From Sphaerolaimus hirsutus (Eukaryota > Nematoda > Chromadorea > Monhysterida > Sphaerolaimidae), in the NCBI GenBank assembly GCA_964036195.1, contig OZ038457.1, positions 18,131,147 to 18,195,146 of the forward strand: 64,000 bases of DNA, given 5' to 3'. Under the pieces are notes generated by a model, which made no database searches, had not been told where the DNA came from, and saw only the letters and a program-made list of their open reading frames with translations. Both the position numbers and the translations under genes were made by a program. How positions within the stretch are numbered: position 1 is the stretch's first letter; every line of letters begins with the position of its first letter. This document shows positions 45,780-58,248 of this stretch, in pieces.

Positions 45780-48218
45780 ATTTATACTCCCCGCCCTCAC
45801 CACTCAGTTGGCTCGCGCCCGAGCTGTTCCCCTCGAACGCGTCCGCCGTGCTGCTGGTGCGCCGCTAGCCGCTAAATAGCTGCTCGAAAGCTGCCCAGAG
45901 TAATCAATGACTGGAATGGAGGGCTTTGTGCTAATGGGTCTGACTGGATGGGGTGTTGTTCGATTGTGGTGTCCAAATGTTCGGATTTCAAAGACAATTT
46001 CATTTTTTTAAATTGTGAGTGAAGTATCTTCTATCTTATTTCTGTGTTTTGAGCTTTCGAGAGATGAGTATCTGTGTTTTGAGTTTGTTGTCATAAAACC
46101 TGAGCAGCCCTGGGTTTTTCTTTGCAGATCAAAAATAAAATTTGACATCCCTCGAAACCCCTGAAAAACGCAGAAAAAACCTTTTATGTGTTTCCGTGTT
46201 CCAGAAAATAAAAACTGTAACAATGATATAAGTGTATCCTTGCTACACAATTAATTTATCATCAGCTATCACTAAATATTTCCCTTAACCCAGAGTCCGG
46301 TTGGTTCATCATCTACGGTAGCTGTAATTACACAGCTCAACAAATTCTGCCGACATCGCTGACGCCCGCTGTGGTGACGTTCCTGTGGTAAACGCGAATG
46401 TTGTGGTAAGTTATTCCGTATATGGTGATGTTTTGTCGTTAAACGGGTAAACGTTATGTAGTGTTATGTTCCAGGAATCTTACGTGTAACCGGCTTTTTT
46501 ACCATTTTAAAAACCCATTAAAGCGGTTTATAATACGCTGGGTAGGGGTATTCCAGATTTCGACCCTCTGTGGGTTGGATGGATAGCAAATCGCTCCTCT
46601 GGGGGGATATATAGCTGAAAAAACGTTGTTGTTGTTTTTTGGTGGGGGGGGGTGGTAGGTGGTTCAATATCTAGACATTTTCAAGGTGTAGAAGACAGAA
46701 AGGGGGGGGGGGAAATCGCTTTAAAAATAGGCGAAAGATACAAGCACAGCTAAAAAATAGGTGAATGAGCACAGCTAGAATATAGGTGAAACATAAAGCA
46801 CAGCTAAAAAATAGGTGAATGATTAAGCACAGCTAAAGATAGCGAAGATAGTACAAGAATAGCGAAAATAGGCATTAAGTAACATGAATTAGTGACTTTG
46901 AAGATGCACATCTAAACCGGTTTAAAAATTGGCGATTTTGTGCAAAAATTGGGGTCAAAAATGTCTCAAAAGTCTTACCATCTAGATAGATAGCTGACCG
47001 ACTGGGGGGGGGGTCAGGGGACAGTAGCCTAAAAATTTGCCTCGGGGATAGATAGTTGGGCGATTTGGGTGGTAACCTCCCTTTCCTACCCTACACTGGG
47101 CATTTTGCGATATTTGGCAAAAGCTGTTTGTGTTTACGATGCCTTCATTATTTGGATGGAAGCGTGGTTAGAATTCGGAATCTAAAAATGAAAACAGTTG
47201 GTGATACTCGATATTCGTTACCAATATGTCGTCCTGATTTTGGAGTGTGTATGCAGACATTTTGTAAATTCTTTGGTCTTATGTCAAGTTTTTTGCAATC
47301 ATCACCATTCGTTCTTCCATTCTATTTTGTATTTCTGTTATGGTATTTTCTTTTCGAAGTAATTTCCAAATCTCAGTGTCTCTTTGTTTTCGCATTTTAC
47401 ATTTTGTTATTTTTTGAATCTATGACATTTCATGCCAATTGGGTTGGCTCATATTCATATGCAGATTATTTTGTCGCAACGAAGTGTGAGTTTGTGGATT
47501 TGACGTGACGTGACAAAATAAAATTTTTGTTTATGTCTTTGACAATTTTAAATCATCAAAATGCTTTTTATGCTTTTCGGGGTGAGGGCTCAGTTTCAAC
47601 TTGGCGCAGACAAAATAACCATTAAAATTCGTTTTATAAAAATGCATGAAATTAAAGGTCCACGCCTTAGGTACTCGCAACGGCATCTACGTGTATCGGT
47701 AATTTGCTTCTTAAAAAATTTCTACAAAAATGTAAGTACCTATTAAAATTTGTCTCAAGCTGAAAATAGGCCCCGATGAACTGATTCTCCAGCTGCCGCG
47801 ACGCAAAGCGCAGTTTATCTTTAATTTGAAGTTCCGTGTTGCTTGCTTCTAGTATTAAGTAGCGAAACTGAGAATTGACATTTTACCTTTCGCATTTTAC
47901 AGTGTCTGTCAGTGCCATCCGGTGCAAGTCAATTGCGTATGTCGTGCAAATTTGTCAATTGTTATACAAGTGTAAAAATTTCAGTATAATAATATAATCT
48001 ATTATTTTTCATTGACACTATATTTGACACTTAAGTTTACACTTAGACGTGCTCGGGACTGCTCTATGATGGCAGTCCCGCAACCTTTAATTTGGCATGT
48101 AAAATGTCATGCAAAGTATCAATCAAAAACTAACAAAAGCACTAACTTTTGACATTTTATGTGGTGCGGAACTGCCTCTGATTAGATATTTAAAGAAAAA
48201 GTGCCCCGTTACGGTGGC

Positions 48219-49159
48219 CAGGGGTTTAGTGGGGGGCGGGGTAACCCCCCCCCCCCAAATCCGCCATCTATCGATCTTTCCCAGAAGCAAAATTTTGGGC
48301 TACTATCCTCTAACCCCCCCCCCCCCCAAATCGGCCAGCTATCTATCTATCTGGAGCGATTTTAAAGAAATTTCACCCCAATTTTCGCTCAAAATCGCTA
48401 ATTTTCGTACCTTTTTATAGTTTTTCACCTTCAAAATTCTATTTCATGTTCCGTATTGCCTATTTTCAGCTATTTTTTGTACTATATGTACTTACCTTAT
48501 TTCTTCTAATAGAAGAGCGCCGTTCTATTTTTTTCGTCAACTTTTTACCTGCCGTTCTATTAGAGGTGCCGTTCTATTTTTTCACCAAAAATTTTCAGAC
48601 ATTTTTCATTTGAACATGGTGTTGTTACTGAAAAATGAACAACACGTTACTATCAAAGCATCAATTCAAACAAAACCAAATGTAAAAATTACCCTAAATC
48701 GTAGTTCTGTACATCTTGGATGTTCACACCATCCATTTTTCTAATATTTGTGTGTTCTGGTACACTTGCAACATAATTTCTTCCTGCCGTTCTATTAGAG
48801 GTGCCGTTCTATTGGAGGCTGCCTTTCTATTAATTTCGTGAGTGCAAAAAGTGCCAAAACCTGCCGTTCTATTGGAGGTATGCCATTCTGTTAGAAGAAA
48901 TACGGTATATACCTATTTTTAGCTGTTTTTCTCCTACTTTTAGCGATTTTTTCCCTTTTCTTCCTTCTATACCTCGGAAAAACCTATATATTGAACCCAC
49001 GCGAACCGCCCCTCCCCCAACCCCCCAACCCCCCACCCCCCCCACCCCCCCAATCCCCCACCCCCCCCCCCCAAATTTTGTCCAGCTATCTATCCCTCCG
49101 GAGGATCGATTTGCTATCTATATGAACCCCCGCGGGGGTCTAAATCTACAAAACCCCTG
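48219..49159. mobile_element. CAGGGG-terminus hAT-like MITE with nested TA-flanked MITE (unit 2)
   Basis: Copy of 30526-31463, flanked by ACGGTGGC and GCGGTGGC. The nested element begins CCTTATTTCTTC here, preserving the TACC border that has mutated to TATC in unit 1. Confidence 0.8.
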
Positions 49160-49541
49160 GCGGTGGCACTACCGCCAAAGTCATAAGGACCATGGGTTTT
49201 GGCGCTAATGGCCCTGCGCACACGAGTTTTCACATGAAATTTCGAAAACTAATAAATGAGCTTTGAACATGTCTGAGTTTTCCACAATGAGTCATTTTTA
49301 ATCTCCGTCAACTGTAGTTGACGGCCACCTCATTGTAGAAAACTCAAATGCGTTCTAAGCTGATTTGTGAGTTTTAGAAATTTCGTGTGAAAACTAGTGT
49401 GCACAATATCGCTAACTTTCGAAATTCTTGGAATCTTTCAACGGATTTTAAAAGATCCTCTCGATACTTCGCACTTTCCATCCAAAACAACGTCCTCCCG
49501 CAGCCCCTTTCAGCCAGCAACCCCCAAACCCCCCCTCCAAA

Positions 49542-52130
49542 ATGTCTCGGCCAACAAAGCGCCTCATCGCTCTGCTTCACCGCGCAAGGGGGGTGCCATC
49601 CCGCCGCCTGTCCTCGCACGGGGGTGGTGGCCAGTCGGACATGTTGGTCTACGCCAAGTTCGGCGACCCCTCGAGCGTGGTGCGCTTGGTTACGCAGCCG
49701 GTGCAGCACAGGTTGAGGCCTGGAGAGGTGTGTTGTGGGGGGTGATTGTATCGGTGATGTAGTTGTTATGTTGAGGCTGTCCTCTCGAATCGCGCCGCTA
49801 TTTACCAATCGACAGTAAAGGCCAATTTTTACCAACAATCGTCGACCTCTATATCTTTCAATAGCGCGGCAGTCAAACACTGACTAAAAAAGGAGGGCGC
49901 TTTTCTATTATTTAAAAATAATGTGTTCACACATTTATATGAGTCTACCATTTGCCATCGAATAAGTCAATGTCCTCATCATATTTAAATGTGAATAAAT
50001 ATATTGAATCCCTTCAAATCAACGCCTAAACTTCTTTCAGCTACCGATTTGAGGCACGATTTGAACTAGCCCCTATCCAAATTGTTTGTGTTTTAGTGGG
50101 TGATTTTGAAAATCGTGTAAGCCAACCCTTTCTTCCACTACATAATACTGGCCCCCGTGCACAGGTGCAAGTGCGTTGGCTGGCGGCCCCCGTGAACCCT
50201 GCAGACATCAATATGATCCAGGGGGTGTATGCAATTAAACCGCCGCTGCCCGCTGTGGGCGGCAATGAGGGAGTCGCGCTGGTGGAAGCAGTCGATTCAG
50301 CTGTTAGGTTTGTTTGGGTTTTTGTGATGATGTCAGGATTATTATTTGTGGGGTTATTAATCTTCATAGCTGCTATCAGCAGGACCCAAGAAATTTACTT
50401 GCACTTCGTAAAAAAAGTGATATACGATAATTAACGGAACGATAATTAATTGGTGTTTTAATAAGTTTTCAATTGCAAGGCCACTTTGTGCTGAACCCAA
50501 AAAAATGATTTCACATTTTCCATCACCAACTTTTTCACACCTACCTAAAATTCCCCCCCCCCTAACAGGTCCGTGTCACCCGGGGACCATGTGATTCCTT
50601 CCCGGGCTGGATTAGGCACGTGGCAGACCAGATCCGTTCTACACGAACGTGAACTAATCAAATTGGAGCATGATTTGAAATTGGAACAGGCTGCGCAGGT
50701 GCTCTTTATTTGACGTTTTTGTGTGGTTGGGCGATTTGATCATTAGCGTGCCAAAAATCTATACCGGGGATAATTTTGCGCAAAATGCAAAATGTCGTGA
50801 AAATTTTAAACTGTTCCGTCTATTGTCAGATTTTTCTCTGTCATTTCACATTTTCACGACATTTTACACTGTGTGAGATCGGCTCGACGGCGCTACTTGG
50901 ACAATCGTTGCAACCACTTGTGTACCCTGTTCGTCACCGCTGAATAAGGCCTACAGTCCACACACTAGTTGACATCAAAATTCGTGTCAACTAAAGTCTA
51001 CTAAATTTTGTTTTATTATTTATGTGATTTTAACTTTCGATGTGATAAAGCACAGTTAATTTTATATCGTGGCTAGGGATGGAAAAAACCCTTTGAAACC
51101 GTTTTTTTAATAACCTTTGAAAAAAACCGGCCGTGACGCTTGCCCGGCCAAAATCTTGACACTTTATTTTCATTTTTTCTGCTAAGTTCGATGCTTTGAA
51201 ATCTTTTTTTGTGTTATTTAGTTCAGATTCAGTTGACACGTATTTTCGATGTCAACTAGTGTGCGTGGGCCCATTGTGCCAAAGGCGCCATGGCGCTGCT
51301 GTACTCAGCAGCGGTTTTTCATCATCTGCCTGGTTTCCACAAATTTGTGCTTAAGTACCGCCCGTACAAGAGCGAAAAAGCCCCTGAAAAAACACCCGAC
51401 CCACCAATTCTCCACCCCCAGCTAATGGTCAACCCGTGCACGGCGTACCGCCTACTGTGCGACTTCGCGCAACTGCGCAGGGGCGACACTATCGTGCAAA
51501 ACGGCGCCACCACAGCCGTGGGCCAGTACGTGTGCCAGCTGGCACATCAGTTGGGATATCATACAGTGAATGTGATTAGAACTGGGGGTAATGTGCCGGA
51601 GAAAATGAATAGATTGAAGGTTTGTTGGCTTTGTTTTGGTGGCTGGATCTCAGCCAAGTTTTCCCTGCGTTTTTCAATCTCCATTGGCAAACTCACGTCG
51701 TCATGTGTGGTGGAATAATTTATTTCACGAAAAATACAACCACGATCATCGTAAATATGCACGTCTACAGACTGAACACTTTGTACGGTGATCTACCGTA
51801 ACCGATCGGAATAATAAACCAAAAAAAAATTTTTTTTCTAGTGATAAATATTTACATCGGCTATGCTGTTTTTTGGCACAGAATTTCTCACATGATGTAA
51901 AATACTTAGTTCATTAAATGATGAAATTTTTTTCATATTTAGCATACATCACAACCAGTCCAACATGTTGCCCACCCTGTTGCAGTCGCTCGGCGCCGAC
52001 CACGTGCTCACCGACGTCGAGTTCAAAAAGACCGCGCCAGAGTTGTGGAAACATCATAGAAGACCCAAATTGGCACTGAATTGCGTCGGCGGAAGGCAGG
52101 CGGCTTATCTAGCGCATGCTTTGGATCACG
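49542..52130 (+). CDS. MECR: Mitochondrial trans-2-enoyl-CoA reductase, 5' exons, copy 2 (partial)
   Basis: Exons 49542-49727, 50165-50307, 50569-50698, 51422-51619 and 51959-52130 match copy 1 exactly in splice sites and, as far as compared, in coding sequence. Presequence, GGNEG, GLGTWQT, NPCTAYR, the nucleotide-binding stretch and LNCVGG are all present, about 276 residues. Exon 5 ends in phase 1 within ALDHG, so a further exon is required for the remaining C-terminal region. None is recognisable between 52131 and 64000. If the true 3' exons lie beyond this window, this copy is the better candidate for the functional gene and copy 1 for the redundant one. Intron differences from copy 1 are mostly homopolymer lengths. 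Confidence 0.85.
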
Positions 52131-54232
52131 GTGGGTTTCTCCTATTGTTTCTTGTTTGTTTGTTTTGTTTTTCCGCGGCCAATGGCTGATGTAGTCGTGG
52201 AATACGGGGTACTGTTAAGATGAAGACTATCAATGCAAGAGCGCTGTCTGACGCGTGGCTATACTACAGTGACGTGACAATGTACGCGCAGTTATTTCTG
52301 TCTCACGTTGGAAGCGTGCCAACGATATTTAAAGCATGCGATGTTTGTGAGAAGTCGTTATGAATACTTTTTGTGAAACATCATGACAGCAATGAATTTT
52401 CCATTTTTTTCTGAAAATCGCATGCGAAAAATAACATTGGCGCGCTTCCGGCGTGAATCACGAGTGCAAGGTGTAAAGTCACTGGATAGGGTCTGTGCCG
52501 GTGCGCATGTAAACTCGGTGCGCATGTAGGCTCTGTGCCCATGTATTTCTACCCGGTGCTCATGTAGACTCGGTGCGCATCTTGTTCAACGTTCAACCGT
52601 ACACGCGCACCGATCTACATGGGCACCGGGTTTATATGCATGGGGTCTACAATTACATGTGCACCATACCCATGTACGAGTACAATGCAGTGTTGTTAAA
52701 ATACTGGTATTTTTGGAAAAAGTAAACGTAAACGTCAATACTTTTTTCCAAGTTTCAAGTATAAAGACTAAAATGTATTTATATTTCTAAAATATCTAGG
52801 TAAACGTAAAATAAAATGCAAATATAAAAAATTTCTAGAAGTTCTCTGATATAAGGTAAAAAATGAGTAAAAATTTTATGACAAAATAAAATGGCAAATG
52901 ACAAGGAAACGATAAAAACTTTTTACTTACCATTTCACTTCCCACTTAATAGATATTTACTTGCCATTTCACTTCCCACTTATCAGGTATACAATTACGG
53001 TCCCACGTTGGTAGCTTATTTTTTATGTTTTCTCTGGTAACCGGGTAATTGTGCCAGGAAAACGTAACAAAACGTAACGATAATTTTTTCAAATGTAAAC
53101 ATAAGTATAAATACCCAAATACGTGGGCATTTCAGGTAAACATAAATACATTTTTGCAACAGTGGCCCTGCGCACACTAGTTTTCACACGGAATTTCGAA
53201 AACTCATAAATGAGCTTTAAACGTGTTTGAGTTTTCCACAATGAGTCATTTATAATCTCCGTCAACTGTAGTTGACGGCCACCTCATTGTAGAAAACTCA
53301 AATGCGTTCTAAGGTGATTTGTGAGTTTTCGAATTTTGGTGTGATAACTAATGTGCGCAGGCACACTGGTACAATGTCATCCACCCCTCATCCACGATTC
53401 TCGCTAGCAACCCGCCCGGTGCCCATCTAGCGCTACAACCCTGTGCGCATGTAAACCCGGTGCGCATGTTACCCATCTAGGGGGCTCTACATATGCGCAC
53501 CGAGTCTACATGGGCACCGGGTTAGCGCTAGATGGGCACCGAGTTTACATGCGCACGGAGTCCTCGCCACTGGATATGCAGTATTTAAGAATTGACCCTA
53601 TTTGTGGATAAGAATGTTTTGACATGGGAACTACTCATGTCATGAGATTAATTTTTTCATTACATTTCATACAACCTCCAAATTTATGTTTCATCCGAAT
53701 CATCAAATCATTACAGTTTGAATCAGGATATGTATTGTACCGCATCGCATCGCATCGCGTTGTATCAAATATCGGGCACTTTTTATCCGTACGTGTCTAA
53801 AACAGCGTGAAAGTTGCATGTGCAAGCTATTTTCTATATGCAAACTGGTATTTTTAAAGTTGTGAGGGTTCCAACACGGAATCAAAGATTAATATATGTT
53901 TTTTTTAAAGTGGTTTATGCCGAAGGTCTTGTAGATTTTGATAACTGTGATGGTTCAAATATTTAGATGGATAGATAGCTAACAAAAATCTGGGATGGCT
54001 GGCGGGTTTACGGGGGTTCAATTTGCATATAGGTAGGCTTTTTCAGGTAGGCTTGTAGAAGTCGCTAAAACTAGGTGAAAAAGTTTTATTACAGTCATTT
54101 CCATTATTACCTGGTAATTATTTGTGTTAAATCGAGCATCAAGAATTCCCTTCATATGTATCAAACATTTTCATTGAAAATTTCGCAAAAAGACATCGAA
54201 TGTATGATATCATCCGCATCCTAACCACATTA

Positions 54233-55308
54233 CTAAACATCACTTTCTGGATTTTCTGAACGGTACCAACTGCAAAACAAATAATTTAGCAGCGAAATCG
54301 CTTCACCTCTCACTATTGGATTTACTGCATAGAATATCATAGGATTAAATATAAAAATTGAGTAGGAAAAGAAAACCACGATGAAATCATTCCCAAACAC
54401 TGAAAAACCAAGGCTTATAGTGATACAAACACCTAAAACTGTCATTTGTGTTACAAAGAAAAGAAATCCTTGCCAAAGTAACCCTTCTTCTAATTCGATT
54501 CGCTTAGAACTTTTAACGCAGGTGCTTTTTGCACCCTGTTTCCTCAAAATTACAACAAGTGCTATGTACAACCCAAAATTTATTATGGGGATAGTAGAAA
54601 AAAATGTTATGTTTATTATATCAAATGTTTTTTCAAACTGTAAGGAGCTATCTGGACAATTACTTGTGTATGTCATATTTTTTAAATTTAGATAGTGCCA
54701 ACATCCTGTGTACATATATTTTGTCACTTCGATGACAAGTGACCCAACACAAATTGTAAAAATGAAAAAATACACATGTGGTTTTGCAGTGAAAAGTCTA
54801 CCAAACCAAGTGTTTGACAAGCCAAACATGACATCAGAACCACAAATAAATCTGTTTATAGATATGCATGTAATTACTGACAAAAAAAATGTTGAAAAAA
54901 ATTGCATATTAAATGCTAACAGAAGAGTGTTGAAAATTCTATTTTCAATCAAAAAATAACCCAAAAGACAGGACGGGGCATAATAACATAAACTAATTAA
55001 AAGCAAGTAGATTGTTCCAATATTTATTACCAGAACTAATGTATAAAATGTGTGAGAAAATTTCTGATCATTATTTCTGATTAGTACACATATTACAGGC
55101 ACTTTCAGAATTATTGCGATTGTCATCTGAAAAGAGTTGTATGTGAAATACTTATTTTAGATTTGAAAGGTAGTTACAAACAAACCAGTGCCATCCATAA
55201 AATAGCTGATGTGAAATTCACGAGAATTTTGATATCCTTGGAAGTAGAAATATTGTTTGTATTAGCCATTGGATTGGTGTCATTTAGCCAAAATTCTGCC
55301 TGGGCCAT
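54233..55308 (-). CDS. Seven-transmembrane receptor, nematode serpentine-like, copy 2
   Basis: Exons 55186-55308 and 54233-55126 with the same 59-nt intron, 338 residues. It has the same architecture as copy 1. Five replacements are visible in exon 2, numbered in the full protein: I104R at the start of TM3, I168V, M222I, L304M within the TM7 motif (NPMIFY), and S315G near the C-terminus. About three silent changes accompany them. All key motifs and both loop-2 cysteines are kept and no stop or frameshift occurs, so both copies could be functional. The GGCACC-arm MITE lies immediately 5' in both units. Confidence 0.72.
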
Positions 55309-55485
55309 TATGAACTAGAACATTTAGCTGCTTCTCTGAACATTAGATCATGTTTATATCCGCATTTTTGTTGCTGGGTTTTCTTTGAAACAAATTTAAT
55401 AGTATTTACATTGGAAAAATAAAATAGTATTTGAATAAAAAGGTGTCGTTTCTAAAATATACCCTTCGAGCCATGTCATCATTAG

Positions 55486-56340
55486 TAGTGATGGAAAAGG
55501 CACCGGGAAAAATGGCACCGCACCGGCACCGGTGCCATTCCTCAGAAAGGGCACCTGGCACCTTGGGCACCGGCAAAAAAATGGCACCGCACCGCACCGG
55601 CACAGGTGCCATTCTGAAAAAATAGCACCGACAGCCTGGGGTACCGGCCGGTTGCCGGTACTAGCACAGAAAGGCACCGCACCGGGCTGAAAGTTCCGAA
55701 GGATTTATCGGGTATTTTCTTAGAGGCCGCACCTTCAGAAGTGCATTTTTTCACGAATTGTCTATTGATTTTGATCTTTGAGCATTCAAAGTGATCAGAA
55801 TGATGTGGCGATCACTTTATGAAGCAATTATAATAATTACAAATGATAGCTCAAATATTTAATTTGCTCCAATACACATACCAGTAGTCACTATTGTCTA
55901 CTGTCTGGGGTGGATATTGTGCAGGAAATGTCATATTTTGTCATATACTGACAACAAATTATGAGGTTAATGGCAAAACAAATGTAATATTTATGATTGA
56001 AGAAAACACAATCATGTATTCCCTCTTCAGAAGGGTAATTATGGCACATTTCAAAGTAAATTTGACGAGACGTTTTTTTCTAGAAATGACTGAAAACAGT
56101 TGAATCTAGAATATTGATCTTATAAATATGAATAAGCACATGCTGTTGACGAAATTTTACACCCTATTAAGACTTGGCCGGTGGCTTTCCCGGTGCCTTT
56201 TACTTTGGCCCTGGTGCTAGCACCTTTGGCACCAGCTGAAAAAGGGCACCGCACCGGCACCTGTGCTATTCTGGAAAAAATGGCACCGGCAGGGCACCCA
56301 AAAGAAATGGCACCGGTGCCCCGGTGCCTTTCTATCACTA
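55486..56340. mobile_element. GGCACC-arm hAT-like MITE (unit 2)
   Basis: Copy of 37802-38675 with TSD ATCATTAG (second at 56341-56348). It is 19 bases shorter because one GGCACC-type stretch near 56310 is contracted. Confidence 0.9.
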
Positions 56341-56579
56341 ATCATTAGCGAATGCTAAACCTGAATATATGCCCACATCATTTGTCTTTTTTTATTTATG
56401 TATCAGTTGATCCAACTTGGACCTTGTTTGGTGAGAGAAATTTTGAGTCGCCACTTTCAAATTTTGTCTTTGTAAACACAAATGTAAAGATACATTATGG
56501 CCACAATTTTATGGCACTGATTGGATCAGCAAATTGCTTTACCATATTTCTATTCTAACGTATCAGTAGCAAAGGCAGC

Positions 56580-57328
56580 TAGGGTGGCAGAATTTACCGT
56601 ACAGTACCGTACCGCATTTTTTGGAAATTTACCGTACCGTACCGTTTACCGCACTTTTAGAAATTTACCGTACCGTACCGCGTACCGCATTTACCAAAAT
56701 TTACCGTACCGTACAGCACTCATTTACCGCAGAAAATGCGATAAATTTTACTCAGATTGACATTAAATATGCCAATTTATTAATGACAGTTAACGCGGTG
56801 TTTTGAAATTTCACAGCACTGTTTTCCTGATTTGAAGCCCTTTCATTTCATTGATATGAGTCATGATTCACATTAGTATAATGTGTTTATAAAATCAAGC
56901 CATGTGCTTCAACACGCTCTTAAGGCGTAAATTTCACTTACTTTTAGCAATTTTTCACCCACTTTTAGTAATTTTTCTTCATTTTCTTCCTCCTACACCT
57001 TGAATAAACCTATATATTGAACCCCTACATTGTGGGTAATGGAATTTTATGTCATCATACTGTTATTGTGTTTTTAAGTCCATTTATCAAATTTTGTCAC
57101 TGAATTTGGTGTCAATTTATGAAGTAAAAGTTCTCTGTAGTCCGGCACTGATACAGTTCTGACAATCAGAAATTTACCGTACCGTACCGCGTACCGCACT
57201 TTACAGATTTACCATACCGTACCGTTTACCGCAAAATTGAAGATTTATCGTACCGTACCGTTTACCGCAAAATAGTAAATTTACCGTACCGCATGGTTTA
57301 CCGCAAGGCCGTACCGTCTGCCACCCTA
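56580..57328. mobile_element. hAT-like MITE with TACCG arms (intact)
   Basis: 749 bases, TAGGGTGGCAGA..TCTGCCACCCTA, perfect TSD AAGGCAGC (56572-56579 and 57329-57336). The arms are TTTACCGTACCGTACCGC repeats (56597-56735 and 57172-57315) flanking an AT-rich core with TTTTAGCAATTTTTC-like phrases. The tandem duplication breakpoint corresponds to about 56806 in its core. Confidence 0.92.
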
Positions 57329-57430
57329 AAGGCAGCAAGCATATTCTAGAAAAAAAATTATGACTTTTTCATTATTGGATACAGTATGTAACTTCTGTAT
57401 GCATTGCGTTTTGCAAAATATGAACATACC

Positions 57431-57562
57431 TAAACACCTTCCCGATCAAGTCCGGCCACCAATTTTTTATTTTACTTCTGACGTCCTAGAACTGGAAATA
57501 GGACATCAGAAGTAAAATAAAAAATGGGGGGGGGGGGCCGGACTTGATCGGAAAGGTGTTTA
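57431..57562. mobile_element. 132-bp hairpin element, GATCAAGTCCGGC family
   Basis: TAAACACCTTCCCGATCAAG and CTTGATCGGAAAGGTGTTTA are the ends. Nearly the whole element is self-complementary around CTAGAACTGGAAATAG. It shares GATCAAGTCCGGC with the palindrome at 62108-62812. Confidence 0.8.
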
Positions 57563-57876
57563 TTTATGTAAATACATGAATGTATGTGTAGTGTGGGAAT
57601 TAATGCAATTGCATTACGGCATGCTTATAAAAACCTACTAAAATTACTTTCACTGCAATTGGTTGTAAGCCAATGATGCTGATTCTGACTATGTAGTGGT
57701 TGTACGGCGCCATTAAGAAGTTGGTGCTCAGCACTTTTTGAACATCTATTTACCGCTGATCCATTTTTGTAAAATCATATGCATTTCCTAGGGGTTGTTA
57801 CATTTTTCCTGTGTGGTGTTCACTCAAAATGACACCACTTATTTATGATGCTATGGAATGGGTCCTACTGTGGGAC

Positions 57877-58157
57877 TAGTGATGTGAAAAGCGCCAGAAC
57901 TGTGGCACCAAGCGCCATGGCGCTTTTCCGACACCCAGCGACAAGCGCCATGTCGCTTTTGCTTTGGCGCTAGCGCCAAGCGCCAGCCCCAGGCATTTTG
58001 TTCCTGGTGCCGGTCAAAAATAGCGCCAAGCACCAAAAGCGCCATGGAGCTTCTCATGGTCAAGGCGCCAAGCGCCAATGGCGCCACAGCAAAATAGCGC
58101 CAAGCGCCATGGCGCTTTTTGCTTTGGCGCTAGCGCCATGGCGCTTTTACACCACTA
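57877..58157. mobile_element. hAT-like MITE with GGCGC arms
   Basis: 281 bases, TAGTGATGTGAAAAGCGCC..GGCGCTTTTACACCACTA. Flanks TGTGGGAC (57869-57876) and CGTGGGAC (58158-58165) match at 7 of 8. The interior is AGCGCCATGGCGCTT repeats almost throughout. The termini resemble those of the GGCACC-arm family. Confidence 0.85.
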
Positions 58158-58248
58158 CGTGGGACCTTTGTGTTTGTCACCTTTTGTGTTTTTCAACCAC
58201 TGGAACTTGCGCTTGAACTTCTGGCTTTCCCAAGATAACTTTCAGATA

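Larger units (their letters stand above)
39149..56805. repeat. Tandem duplication B, unit 2 (~17.7 kb)
   Basis: Second unit, about 1.66 kb longer than unit 1. The excess is a 1,070-base inverted insertion (39757-40826) and a 609-base GGGATC-arm transposon (41293-41901), offset by small indels. Its right end continues smoothly through the intact TACCG-arm MITE. Confidence 0.93.
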
